From Siderastrea radians (Eukaryota > Cnidaria > Anthozoa > Scleractinia > Rhizangiidae), in NCBI GenBank assembly GCA_964017195.1, contig OZ024890.1, forward strand, positions 25,289,701 through 25,353,700: a stretch of DNA of 64,000 nt. The letters run 5' to 3'. The notes beneath the pieces are model-generated. The model saw only the letters and a program-made list of their open reading frames with translations, did not search any database and was not told the DNA's origin. This document shows positions 1-11,400 of the stretch, piece by piece. The position numbers were made by a program, and so were the translations under genes. Each line of letters starts with the position of its first letter. The first letter of the stretch is position 1.

Positions 1-1239
1 GTTTCCAACTCTCCTCTACTTGTGCCTCTGTTTGACCAGAGCTGTTAGGTGCAAACTCAAAACTGCTTTTGATACCCATTTTTGACAAGGTATCAAGAGT
101 GGCCTTTAACACCATTATGTCAAGGCCACATTTGACACAATGTCAACAAGTAGAAAGCCTGCCTTTGATTTGAGAGGAAAGGGGCAGGAAAAGAGAGAGA
201 AGGGGCAGGATTTTGGGTGACAGAGTAACAGGTGGATAAATGAGACTAGTGTTTTTTTTCAATGTCAAAGTGCAAAGAAGCAGGGGCCATTTAGGAAGGG
301 GCAGGATCCAGGAGTTAAGTGGGTGGGGGCAGGGAGGGGGGGGGAAGGATGATCCAAGCTTCCTACTTCCTATATCCTTCAATTCCAGTTCCATCCCATT
401 TTTGTTGGCTTCTGATTCTTAATTTGCTTTGTTTGATTGTACATATTTTGTTTCTTTTTCTCCTGCTTACCATCATCTTGGAGAATCCCATTCCTGTCCT
501 ATCTTTACCCACTTCCTATACACTCTCCATCCCTTCTCCCCTGCGTTATCCCCCTGTCTGTACCACACAGTAAAATGCAGGACTGAAAGCAACCACCCCT
601 GACCCCTCCCCTGCCAAATTATACAAAAACTCATCCATAAAAATGAGGGTGTAATTACTATTAATGGCAAAATGCACCACACATGAACAGAGCCTCTGTT
701 CACTTTCTTGTTTCTAACTCCTTTTATATACAATGTGTAGTTCCAGAAAATATCCATACTCCCCCTGCAGAAAGTTTTTTGCTCTCCATGCCCCCTCTCC
801 CCAAGAAATTCCAGTTAAGCTTCATACTTTGCCTCTAAAAATGTTGGTTTTTAAGACCTCCCTTCCCACTAGGAATTTCCAATGACCTTCCATGGGGTGG
901 GTATGGATTTCTTCTGGAATGACACAATCACAATCTAATTATTTAGTGAAAAAAACTGAAAAGAGAAATCAGCTCTTTGAACCACCAAGACAAAAAGCAC
1001 ATGCCTAATAACATCAGGTTTGTTAGTCATGGGAAGATTGATCATGACAGGCATTTAGTTCTACCATTCAACATTATTTTGAGGGGGGACATTTGCCATG
1101 GTGTTGGGTGTGAAACATAAAACAGCTGTATTCGTCTATGTGAAACCTGGTGAAACGTGGTTGCTAAGTAGCCGTGGGGGTGCCACGAAGCTCTCAGAAT
1201 GCTTCACAGAATAATTATGCTAACAGAAACAGTGACGCT
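1..1239. other. Gene-free left edge
   Basis: No coding exon is recognisable on either strand. The stretch holds T-rich and C-rich low-complexity DNA around 420-620 and a G-run near 330. If the minus-strand GTPase exon at 4832-5014 belongs to a complete gene, this is part of its intron, because no matching second exon (WDTAG onward) is visible here. Confidence 0.6.
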
Positions 1240-1399
1240 TACGGTGGCCCACAAGTATCACGGCAAAAGTTTCAAGTCAATACCGCACAATTTAAAAAAA
1301 TGCGTCAACAATTACTTTAGTTTAGTCCCTGAAGTTTTAGGTAACTAACTTTATTTTGAAATTGACGAAAAACGATTTGGTAAACACGGAAAAAGATTT

Positions 1400-1690
1400 T
1401 AATAGCCACGGGAAAAGTTTGAAAACTCCACGGCAAAAGTTTGTTAACACCACTGCAAAAGTTTGTGAACATCACGGCAAGAGTTTGCGAACACCGCGGC
1501 AAAAGTTTGAAAACGCCACGGCAAAAGTTTGAAAACAACACGGCAAAAGTTTGTTAACACCACGGCAAACGTTGGTGAACATCAAGGCAAAAGTTTGCGA
1601 ACACCACGGCAAAAGTTTGAAAACGCCACGGCAAAAGTTTGTGAACACCACGGCAAAAGTTTGTGAACATCACGGCAAAAGTTTGTCGGC
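1400..1690. repeat. 22-bp minisatellite, left arm
   Basis: About a dozen copies of a 22-bp unit, roughly CACGGCAAAAGTTTGTGAAC plus two bases, vary mainly at the GTGAAC part. Because 22 is not divisible by 3, the same peptide pattern cycles through all frames, so the open frames here are an artefact. Confidence 0.9.
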
Positions 1691-2629
1691 ACCGCGGCGG
1701 AAGTGAAATTTAAAGCGGAAATAGTCTCGTGCCATGATTAACAATGGCCAGTGACAGACTTACGCGACTGTCCAAAGCTTTTACAGTTTGGCTTTTACAA
1801 GCATGTCTAAGAGCGACTTTCCTTTCCTGTAAGAGATCAAGGGAGGTTCCTTGAATATCTCTCTGAGTAATGGCTTGTTTTGTAGTTAAATGCTATTTAT
1901 TGGAGGGTTTATCGTTCTTAGAGCCGTTTAAAATCTTTGTGCCATTGTGTGTGCTAGCTCTTTGGCAATTAGTTAGGTTTTTTGGCTCAGTTTAATTGCA
2001 AGATTCTTTAAAGCCGCTTAAAAGAGTAATGTTTTCTGAAAAGATCCGCGAGTTTCTAAGTCCGTGAAATTTCATTTATTAAACCAAAAAACAATCTGCC
2101 ACCTGGGGAGCGCCGAGGGCTCGCAGAGCGTATTCAAAACAGGGAAATAATTAATCCTAAGGAAGCAGATAAATCCACAACAACCGTCCTAATGAACAGA
2201 GAAGACAAAACACCGAATCTTTGTTCAAAACTACAGTACATAGCGTGTACACGTATCTGTCGGGAAATGTTCTTCTTTATGGGGAGCAGGAAGGAGAAAC
2301 TGATGAGAGTACATTCTTGGCACCCCGCTTCACAGATGCCTTAAGCTAACAGACATTGACTAATTTTGTCTCGACGGAAGGCTCATATATATTTTTCCTC
2401 CATTAGCCCGCTACGGACAAATGAAATGGACACTTTTCTGTGACCTGAGTGACATAAGCTCCCATAAAAATTTAACCTAGCTCAGCTTACTATTAATTTA
2501 CGGAGAGTGGTTATCTGTGTACAGTGTACTGAATATTTTCATTTTAGTCCGTCTGGCTGAGCTGAGAAACCAACAACCGACAATAACAATATTCTCCATG
2601 CATTTTGGGTAGCGACAAAACGTGGGGTA

Positions 2630-2680
2630 CTGGCCATGGCCTAGGCCATGGTGTAGGCCATGGCCTACCCGTGGTCAATT
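2630..2680. repeat. Palindromic GGCCATGG cluster
   Basis: Overlapping palindromes built from GGCCATGG and CCTAGG lie in the loop of fold-back element 1. No function is evident. Confidence 0.6.
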
Positions 2681-3964
2681 TCGTAAACAATTTACTCTTG
2701 AATCTCTTAAAATCCTCATCATAATCAAGCATAAATGTGAGGGAATTGCACCTATTACAGCAAAAATACAAATTATGTACATTTTGGCTCTTAAACATAG
2801 GAGTGAACCTTGTATATGAGTATTAGTTGCGTAAAAATTATTAGCTTACGTATCTATTGCTTGAAGAAGAACAACGACAAGAAAGCCTACAGTCGCGTCT
2901 TATTATTGTGATGGTACAAATCAGATTGCGTGACTGCATGGAGAATATTGTTATTGTCGGTTGTTGGTTTCTACTCGTTATTAAATATGGAATAAATAAA
3001 TCAATTGGAATAATTATTTAAATACGCTGGTTTATGGCACAACATAGTCTATTTAAATAGCCTGTAACTTTACTTTGCACTAACATTTTCACTTTCAGCT
3101 CAGCGAGACGGACTAAAATGAAAATATTCAGTACACTGTACACAGATAACCACTCTCCGTAAATTAATAGTAAGCTGAGCTAGGTTAAATTTTTATGGGA
3201 GCTAATGTCACTCAGGTCAGAGAAAAGTGTCCATTTTATTTTCCGTAGCGGGCTAATGGAGGAAAAATATATATGAGCCTTCCGTCGAGACAAAATTAGT
3301 CAATGTCTGTTAGCTTAAGGCGTCTGTGAAGCGGGGTGCCAAGAATGTACTCTCATCAGTTTCTCCTTCCTGCTCCCCATAAAGAAGAACATTTCCCGAC
3401 AGATACATGTACACGCTATGTACTGTAGTTTTGAACAAAGAGTCGGTGTTTTGTCTTCTCTGTTCATTAGGACTGTTGTTGTGGATTTATCTGCTTTCCT
3501 TAGGATTAATTATTTCCCTGTTTTGAATACACCCTGCGAGCGCTTGGCGCTCCCCAGGTGGCAGATTGTTTTTTGGTTTAATAAATGGAATCTCACGGAC
3601 TTAGAAACTCGCGGATCCTTTCAGAAAACATTACTCTTTTAAGCGGCTTTAAAGAATCTCGCAATTAAACTGAGCCAAAAAACCTAACTAATTGACAAAG
3701 AGCTAGCACACACAATGGCACAAAGATTTTAAACGGCTCTAAGAACGATAAACCCTCCAATAAATAGCATTTAACTACAAAACAAGCCATTACTCAGAGA
3801 GATATTCAAGGAACCTCCCTTGATCTCTTACAGGAAAGGAAAGTCCCTTAAAGACATGCTTGTAAAAGCCAAATTGTAAAAGCTTTGGACAGCCGGCGTA
3901 GGTCTGTCACTGGCCATTGTTAATCATGGCACGAGACTTTATTTCCGCTTTAAATTTCACTTCC

Positions 3965-4315
3965 GCCGTGGTGCCGACAAACTTTTGCCGTGATGTTCAC
4001 AAACTTTTGCCGTGGTGTTCACAGACTTTTGCCGTGGTGTTCACAAACTTTTGCCGTGGCGTTTTCAAACTTTTGCCGTGGCGTTTTCAAACTTTTGCCG
4101 TGGTGTTCGCAAACTTTTGCCCTGATGTTCACAAACTTTTGCCGTGGTGTTAACAAATTTTTGCCGTGGCGTTTTCAAACTTTTGCCGTGGTGCCGACAA
4201 ACTTTTGCCGTGATGTTCACAAACTTTTGCCGTGGTGTTCACAGACTTTTTCCGTGGTGTTAACAAACTTTAGCCGTGGAGTTTTCAAACTTTTGCAGTG
4301 GCGATTAAAATCTTT
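3965..4315. repeat. 22-bp minisatellite, right arm
   Basis: This is the reverse-complement partner of the left-arm array (unit read here as GTGTTCACAAACTTTTGCCG plus two bases). It is slightly longer than the left array, so the arms differ in copy number. Confidence 0.9.
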
Positions 4316-4468
4316 TTCCGTGTTTACCAAATCGTTTTTTCGTCAATTTCAAAATAAAGTTAGTTACCTAAAACTTCAGGGACTAAACTAAAGTAATTGT
4401 TGACGTATTTTTTTAAATTGTGCGGTATTGACTTGAAACTTTTGCCGTGATACTTGTGGGCCACCGTA

Positions 4469-4831
4469 GACGCTAGCCCTGAAAACAATAAAGCTTCGTG
4501 GTAACAAGGTCCGATGAAATTAGAGGTTCTAAAGATCTTTGTGCCCCCTGTAACCGGAAACGTCATCTGGAGTCCCCAGCCCCACCCCCTCCCCGCTAAA
4601 AAAATAGTGTCTTCCTATCGATACACCTACATTGTACGTAGTGAAAGAAGAAAAGCAATTGAGTCTCCAAATCAGCTGTCAGTCATAAGCAAGCCAGCAC
4701 ATTTGACGCTGTACATGTGAAATTATGTAACGAGCAACAAAGGAAAAAAATGGTAAGATAGTTCCAAGAAAAATGAGCCAAGCCTAGACATATTTTAGCA
4801 GCTTTTATACAAGCTTGTGCACTGCACTCAC
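4469..4831. other. Gene-free stretch beside fold-back element 1
   Basis: Nothing coding is seen. It would be intron or 3' flank of the minus-strand GTPase gene A. Confidence 0.5.
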
Positions 4832-5014
4832 CGTAACTTGTTGGTCGCCAACCTTTATGTACATCGAAACACTGTCAATTCCCACCGTATTTTTCCTGTG
4901 TTCGTGAAATGAATTGTCCTTTGCGCGGTGGAAAATTGCCGTCTTTCCCACGCCAGCTTCGCCAAGCAGAATGACTTTGAAAAGAGGACCCTTCTCCGCA
5001 CTGAGCGCTGCCAT
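4832..5014 (-). CDS. Rab-like small GTPase A, first exon only (partial)
   Basis: Sixty-one codons run from an ATG at 5014 to a consensus donor (ACG|GTGAGT) after 4832. Residues 18-25 form the P-loop GEAGVGKT, followed by AIF as in its neighbours, and KNTVGID at 41-47 fits the switch I region. The exon ends in phase 0 at the same place as the first exons of genes B, C and D. Family knowledge: Rab proteins are prenylated GTP switches that direct vesicle traffic. The second exon (DTxG, NKxD, SAK, prenylated tail) is not found between 1 and 4831, so it lies off the left edge behind an intron over 4.8 kb, or the gene is a fragment. The start codons of A and B lie 409 bp apart, head to head. Confidence 0.75.
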
Positions 5015-5423
5015 TTTATGTACAATCCGGAAATGGAAACCGATCACCGTCCTACGGTTGCAAATATTTGTTATCTGGGGAGGGGTGAGGTGGAGGGGCA
5101 TTAAAGCTACAGCCAGTCCCGGCTACAGCCCGAGGGAGAAAAAAAGTCCATTCGTAGTATTTTTAATCTCTTGTACTCTACAGTTTCAATAAAATATAAA
5201 AATGTATTAAATTCAGCTTATTTGAAAGAGAGGAAACGAAACTATGAGACTTACTTACGTGCCCTGACCCCATCGCCCAACCCCCCAAGTCCCCCGTCAC
5301 AGAATTCACAGCTCTTTGAGCCCGCAATCAACATCAGTCTTACATGAAGTACTACACTCGCCTGTTTCTCTGAAAACTGCAAATTGATTCCAGGATCAGG
5401 ATTCTTCCAGAAGTTCTAAGAAA
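5015..5423. promoter_or_regulatory. Shared head-to-head promoter region of GTPases A and B
   Basis: The 409 bp between two divergent start codons must hold both 5' UTRs and any promoter. No TATA box is convincing. The bidirectional role is inferred from layout only. Confidence 0.4.
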
Positions 5424-8400
5424 ATGGCAAAAGAAACGCGAAGCGATCCCCTGTATAAAATAGTTTTGGCTGGAGATGTTGGGGTGGGCAAGACCTCCAT
5501 ATTTCAGAGATACGACAAAGGGAAGTTTTTTGACCACAAGGAGTCGACGTTCGGCCTGGACAAGTTGAATAAGGACGTCACCGCTGACGGGCAGCGATGC
5601 AAGGTTAGAACATTCCTCTTAGCTGTACATTTTTAAGATTTTTTGTAGATTAAATCCATCGATTTTCTGCACTATTTTTCGAACGGCTGGGAAATAGAAC
5701 TTAGAGCTGAACTGCACCTTGCTTTAAGCTTAAAACTTGGAACATACACGAAAATCATGAAGCGGGAGAGATCTCATGGATATACCCACCACGATTCCCC
5801 AAACTAGCTAAGGAACGATATTACAACTAAAACAAACGTTAAGTCCATTCATTGGCCACCATGCACCTATCGTAGGCCTCATTTGCTTTCAAAGTAATTC
5901 ATAGACCTAAACCGCTCTACATCTCCTTTCATAATCCTTCATATGCATTTATTTCCCTTCATTTGCATTCATCGTCTGTCATTTTCCTTCATCTGTCTTC
6001 ATCCACTTTCACCTGCCTTCATTTTCTCTCATCTACCCCATCCGCCCGTATTTTTGTTCATCTGCTTTCATCTCCCTTCATCTGTCGCCTTCATTTCCCT
6101 TCATCGCTCTCCATCTACCCTCATCTGCCTTTGCCGATCTCCTCTTCCTCCATCGACCCTGATCTATCTTCATCCACCTTCATTTCCCTTCATCTGCCCT
6201 CATTTTCCCTCATTTTCCCTCATGGTTTTCATCTGACTTCACCCACATTCATCTGCCTACATTTGCCTTCATCTCCCTTCACCTGTCTTCATTTTCCGTC
6301 ATCTGCCTAACTTGCTTCCATTTGCTTTCATTTGCCTTCATCTGCCCTCATTTGCATTCATCTGCTTTCATCTCTGTTCATGTCTTCATTTTTCTTCATC
6401 TGCCCTCATTTACCTTCATCTTCCTCACCTGCCTTCATTCGCCCTTATCTCCCTCTATCTACCCTCATCTTCCTTCACCTGCTCTCATCTGCCTTCATCT
6501 CATCCTTGGAGACCCAGGGACAGCTAGTCGGGACGACGGGATTTTCATGAGCGAAAGTTTACAACAAGAGCGGGAGAGCCCCTGGGCACTTACCGAACTC
6601 TTACCAAACGAGTTCCAGAAGCATTTGAAATCCCACCTTCTGATTGGCCAGAAAAATTTTTTTCTGGCCAATCAGTGAAGAGGAACAGCCGGGCGACTCT
6701 TGTGTCTTCTTACACGAGGTTGTTTTCCTCATCAATCGCCATAGTAGCGTGGCCCGTTCAATGGGAACATTTTTGAGGAGAACTTCAGAAAAAAAAATTA
6801 ATTAATACCAAATAAATAAACGAAGTCGAAGAAATCGCAAACTATAACGTGGCCGGAAGAAAACAAACACTCAGCGGGATTTTTCACGAAGGACTTATCG
6901 AAGGTATCGCAAATTTTTAGAGCTAACAACTTCCCCTTTCTCAAGTGTTGCATGAGGCTAATAGCTACTCAAGTAAACGATGTTACTAATTATTTCTCCT
7001 TGTTCATTGAACTACGTCTGAAACTTTCCACGGGAATCTCCGATGCACTGGCCACGCAACTATGTCGATCGAGCGTGGGAACCACAGTTAACCAAAGCGT
7101 AATATGAGTGTTTGTATGGAGCTGAAATTCGATCGAAAATAATCGGCGGTTTTCCACTGAAAATGCATTAAAATGGAAATACAGTAGAACCCCGGTAACT
7201 CGAACTCTGAAGGGAAACGAAATTCTGTTCAAGTTAGCGGGGTTTCGAGTTATCGGGGTAGATTGACTATTTAATTTGTCAACTTAATAATTGATAATTT
7301 ACTCATTTTACATCACTTCAGTATACAGTACAGTGCAAATTAAACTTATCTCGTCAGAAACTCTAACACGATCATAAATTCTTAGATAAGAGTGGAAAAG
7401 GCTGTCAAATAAGTGATCGGTTTTGTTGCTCTAATAGATGGGCATCAGTGGCGAGTCGCAAGAAGCTTAATTCGAGTTATCGGGGTAAATTTGACCCAAA
7501 TTTTGATCAATGGAAACGGAATTTTGTTCGAGTTAGCGGGGTTTTCGAGTTATCCGAGTTCGAGTTAACCGAGTAAAAACCACTGAAAAGTGAGTTCAAA
7601 TCCAAGGGAAATGGAAGTTTGTTCGAGTTAGCGAGGTTATTCGAGTTATCCGAGTTCGAGTTACCGGGGTTCTACTGTACAGTTTGAAAAACATTACCTG
7701 CTGTGTGTTTGCTGTGTTTTTATTGCTTTTCCGAGCTTCTGGAGGCCGATCTGGGTGATTTTCTGCTTAACGGTCAATGCGACGTCATGTCACGTACTAG
7801 AGAGAACTAGTTCTCTGTAGTACGTGACATGACACGCTCGATCAACATAGTTGCGTGGCCCGTGCATCAGAGATGGAAAGTTTCAGACGAAGATCAACGA
7901 AGAAGGAGAAATAAATTAGTTACATTGGAGAAAGGGGAAGTCGCTAGCTCTAAAAATTTGCAATACCTTCGATAAGTGTGCCGTGAAAAATTCCCTGTGA
8001 GTGTTTGTTTTCCTGCGGCCATGTTATAGTTTGCGATTTCCTCGACTTCGTTTATTTATTTATTTTTTTCTGAAGCTCTCCTCAAAAATGTTCCCATTGA
8101 ACGGGCCACGCTACTACGGCGATTGATGAGGAAAACAGCCTTGTGTAAGAAGACATGAGAGTCGCCTGGCTGTTCCTCTTCGCTGTTCTGGCCAATCAGA
8201 AAGCGGGATTTCAAACGCTTCTGGAACTCGTTCGGTAAGAGTAAGTGCCCAGGGGCTCTCCCGCTCTTGTTGTAAACTTTCGCCCATGAAAATCCCGTCG
8301 TCCCGACTAGATGCCCCTGGGTCTCCGAGGATGCCTTCATCTACCCTCATCTCCCTTCAACTGCCCTCATTTTCCTTCATCTGCTTTCATCTCCATTCAT

Positions 8401-11400
8401 TTCCCTTCATTTCTTTTCATCTGCGCTCATTTCCTTCATCTGCTTTCATCTCCGTTCATTTCCCTTCATTTCCCTTCATTTCTGTTCATCGTCCCTTATT
8501 TGCCTTCATTTCCCTTCATCTCCCTCCATCTACCCTCATCTGCCTTCAACTGCCCTCATTTTCCTTCATCTGCTTTCATCTCCATTCATTTACCTTCATT
8601 TCTCTTCATCTGCCCTCATTTGCCTTCATCTGCCCATCCTCTACCTTCATCTTCCTTCATTTTGCTTCATGTGCCTTCATCTACCCTCTTCTGCCTTCAC
8701 CTGCTGTCATCTGCCTTCATCTACCCTCATCTGCCTTCAACTGCCCTCATTTTCCTTCATCTGCTTTCATCTCTGTTCATTTTCCTTCATTTCTTTTCAT
8801 CTGCCCTCATTTGCCTTCATCTGTTCTCATCTTCAATCATCTGCCTTCATCTTCCTTCATTCCCCTTCATCTTCCTCCATCTACCCTCATCTTCCTTCAC
8901 CTGCTCTCATCTGCCTTCATCTGCCCTCATCTGCCTTCAACTGCCCTCATTTGCCTTCATTTGCATTAATTTCCCTCCATTTGCATTCATCTGCCTTCAT
9001 ATGCTTTCATTTTCCATCATCTGCCTTCATTTTCCTTCATCTGCCCTCACTTGCCTTCACCTTCCTTCATCTGCAATCATCTGCCTTTATTTGAATTCAT
9101 CTGCTTTCATTTCCCTTCATCGTCCCTCATTTTCCTTCATCTGCTTTCATCTTCCTTCATCTGTATTCATCTGCCTTAACTGGACTTAATTTGCCTTCAT
9201 ATGCCTTCATCTTCTTTCATCTGCCTTTATTTGGCTTTACCTGCCCTAATTTGCCTTGCCTTTTTTATAGGCTACCAGCCTATAAAAAAGCAATACATGT
9301 ATATACCGGTAGGAAAAAACCTAGGTAAACATGACTGGAATGAAATGTCACCGATTTTGACTATATACCCAGCATTTAAATATTGAGAAAAAGAAAAAAA
9401 GGTATTACTTGTCGTAAAAAGACATTGTGCAAGGACTTCCTCCTTCTCCTCTCCATTCCCATCACCGTTGGGGTTTATCGAGAATTGTGTCAGATCGTTT
9501 TTTAATGAACCTAGCCAAAAAGCGACAGCAGACATTTGTGGTACTTACGGAATTCATGGAGGAAGAAAGTACTGGGCAAACTAGACAAACCTTTTCATAG
9601 CAGCGGGCCCGCAAAGCAAACCATGTGAGAAAGAGAAGCAGGAATTTCAAGTCAAAACCATCACATTGTGTTGTCGGGCGTGAGACACCGAAATAGTGAG
9701 AGTATTTTACTGATAGTGTCTGTAAGTTTTGCCAGGCGTTTAGCTGCTGTCCATATTAGCGGGGTGTCTGTAATTCCAAGGTGTCCATAAGGTAATCGAG
9801 GGTTGACTTGTAACGCCCTAAGCGCTCAGTATTTCAACATGTTCAAACTCCAGACTAAACCTCAGATTTATTTGGGTGCAAGCTCCATTGAATAAAAATC
9901 ATCTTATTGGGTAGATCAAGGCAGACAAAATTGAAGGCAGGTGAAGACAGATGAAGGCATACGAACGCAATTGTAGACAGACAAATGCAAATAAAAAGGC
10001 GGAGAAAAGAGAATGAAGGACATCAAAGGCAGATAAACGCCGCTGAAGCTGGACATGAAGATGAAGGCAAATAAAGGCAAATGAAAGCAGGCAGTTGACT
10101 GCAAATGAAGGCAGATGAAGCTGAATAAAGGTAAACAAAAGCAGATGAAGGCGACTAAAGGCAAATGAGAGCAGATGAAGGCAAAAGAAGGCAGATGAAG
10201 GTAAATGAGGGCAGATGAAGGCAAATGAAAGCAGTTGAATGTGGATGGAGGCATATGAAGGCAAACGAAGGTAGATGAAAGCAGATGAAGGCAAATGAGG
10301 GCAGGTGAAGAAGTAAAGGCAATTGAAGAAGATGAAGGCACATGAAGGCAAATGAAGGCGGATGAAAGCAGCTGAAGGCAGATGAGGGAAAATTAGGGCA
10401 AATGAAGGGAAATGAAGGGAAAGGAAGTCAGTTAAAAGCAGATGAAGGCAGATGGAGGGATTGAAGGGAAATGAAGGCGGATGAGGGAAGTGAAGGCAGA
10501 TAAAGGGAGATGAAGGCAAATGGAGGCAGATGAATAAAGATGAAGGCAAATGAGGGCAGATGAAGGCAAGTGAAGGCAGAATGATGAAGGTGAAGGCAAA
10601 TGAGGGCAGACGAAGGGAAATGAAGGCAGTTGAAAGCAGTTGAAGGAAAATGAGGGCAGAGAAGGCAAAAGAAAGCACATGAAAGCAGATGAAGGAAAAT
10701 GAAGACATGAAGGGAGATGAAGGCAAATGAACGGAGATGAAAGTGGATGAAGAAAAATGAGGGCAGGTGAAGGCAGGTAAAGGCACATGAAAGCAGATGA
10801 AAGGAGATGAAGACAAGTGAGGGCAGATGAAGGGAAATGAAGACAGATAAAGGGAGATGAAGGCAAACTGAGGCAGCTGAATACAGGTGAGGGCAGATGA
10901 AGCTAGACGAGGGCAGATGAGGGAAATGAAGGCAGTTGAAAGCAGTTGAAGGAAAATGAGGGCAGATGAAGGCAAAGGAAAGCAGATGAAGGCAAATGAG
11001 GGCAGATGAAGGAAAATGAAGACAGATGAAGGGAGATGAAGGCAAATGGAGGCAGATAAATGCAGGTGAAGGTAAATGAGGGCAGACGAGGAAAATGAGG
11101 GTAAGTGAAAGCAAATGAAGGCAAATGAGGCCAGATGATGAGAAATGAAGGGAAATGAACAGAGATGAAAGCGGATGAAGGAAAATGAGGGCAGATGAAG
11201 GCAGATAACGGCAAATGAAAGCAGATGAAAGCAGACGAGAAAATTGAGGGCAGATGAAGGGAAAAAAGACAGATAAAGGGAGATGAAGGCAAATGGAGGC
11301 AGCTGAATGCAGGTGAAGGCAGATGAAGTTAGATGAAGGCAGATGAAAGCAAATGAAGGCAAATGAGGGCAGATGAAGTGAAATGAAGGGAAATAAAATG

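Larger units (their letters stand above)
1240..4468. mobile_element. Fold-back element 1 with 1.36-kb inverted arms
   Basis: The left arm (1240 to about 2601) reappears reverse-complemented from about 2936 to 4468, with a 0.12-kb interruption at 2973-3095. The outer ends read TACGGTGGCCC and GGGCCACCGTA. Both ends are flanked by the direct repeat GACGCT (1234-1239 and 4469-4474), which looks like a 6-bp target-site duplication. Each arm carries an array of a 22-bp unit near its tip. The centre (2602-2935) has no transposase-like frame, so the element is non-autonomous. Long arms containing subterminal tandem repeats are the hallmark of Foldback/Galileo-type elements; the superfamily here is not determined. 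Confidence 0.85.

Noticed and set aside
3917..4391. Open frames spelling TNFCRGVHKLLPWC repeats, and their mirror at 1317-1541
   Set aside because: The 22-bp minisatellite rotates through all frames; this is repeat DNA in the arms of fold-back element 1.
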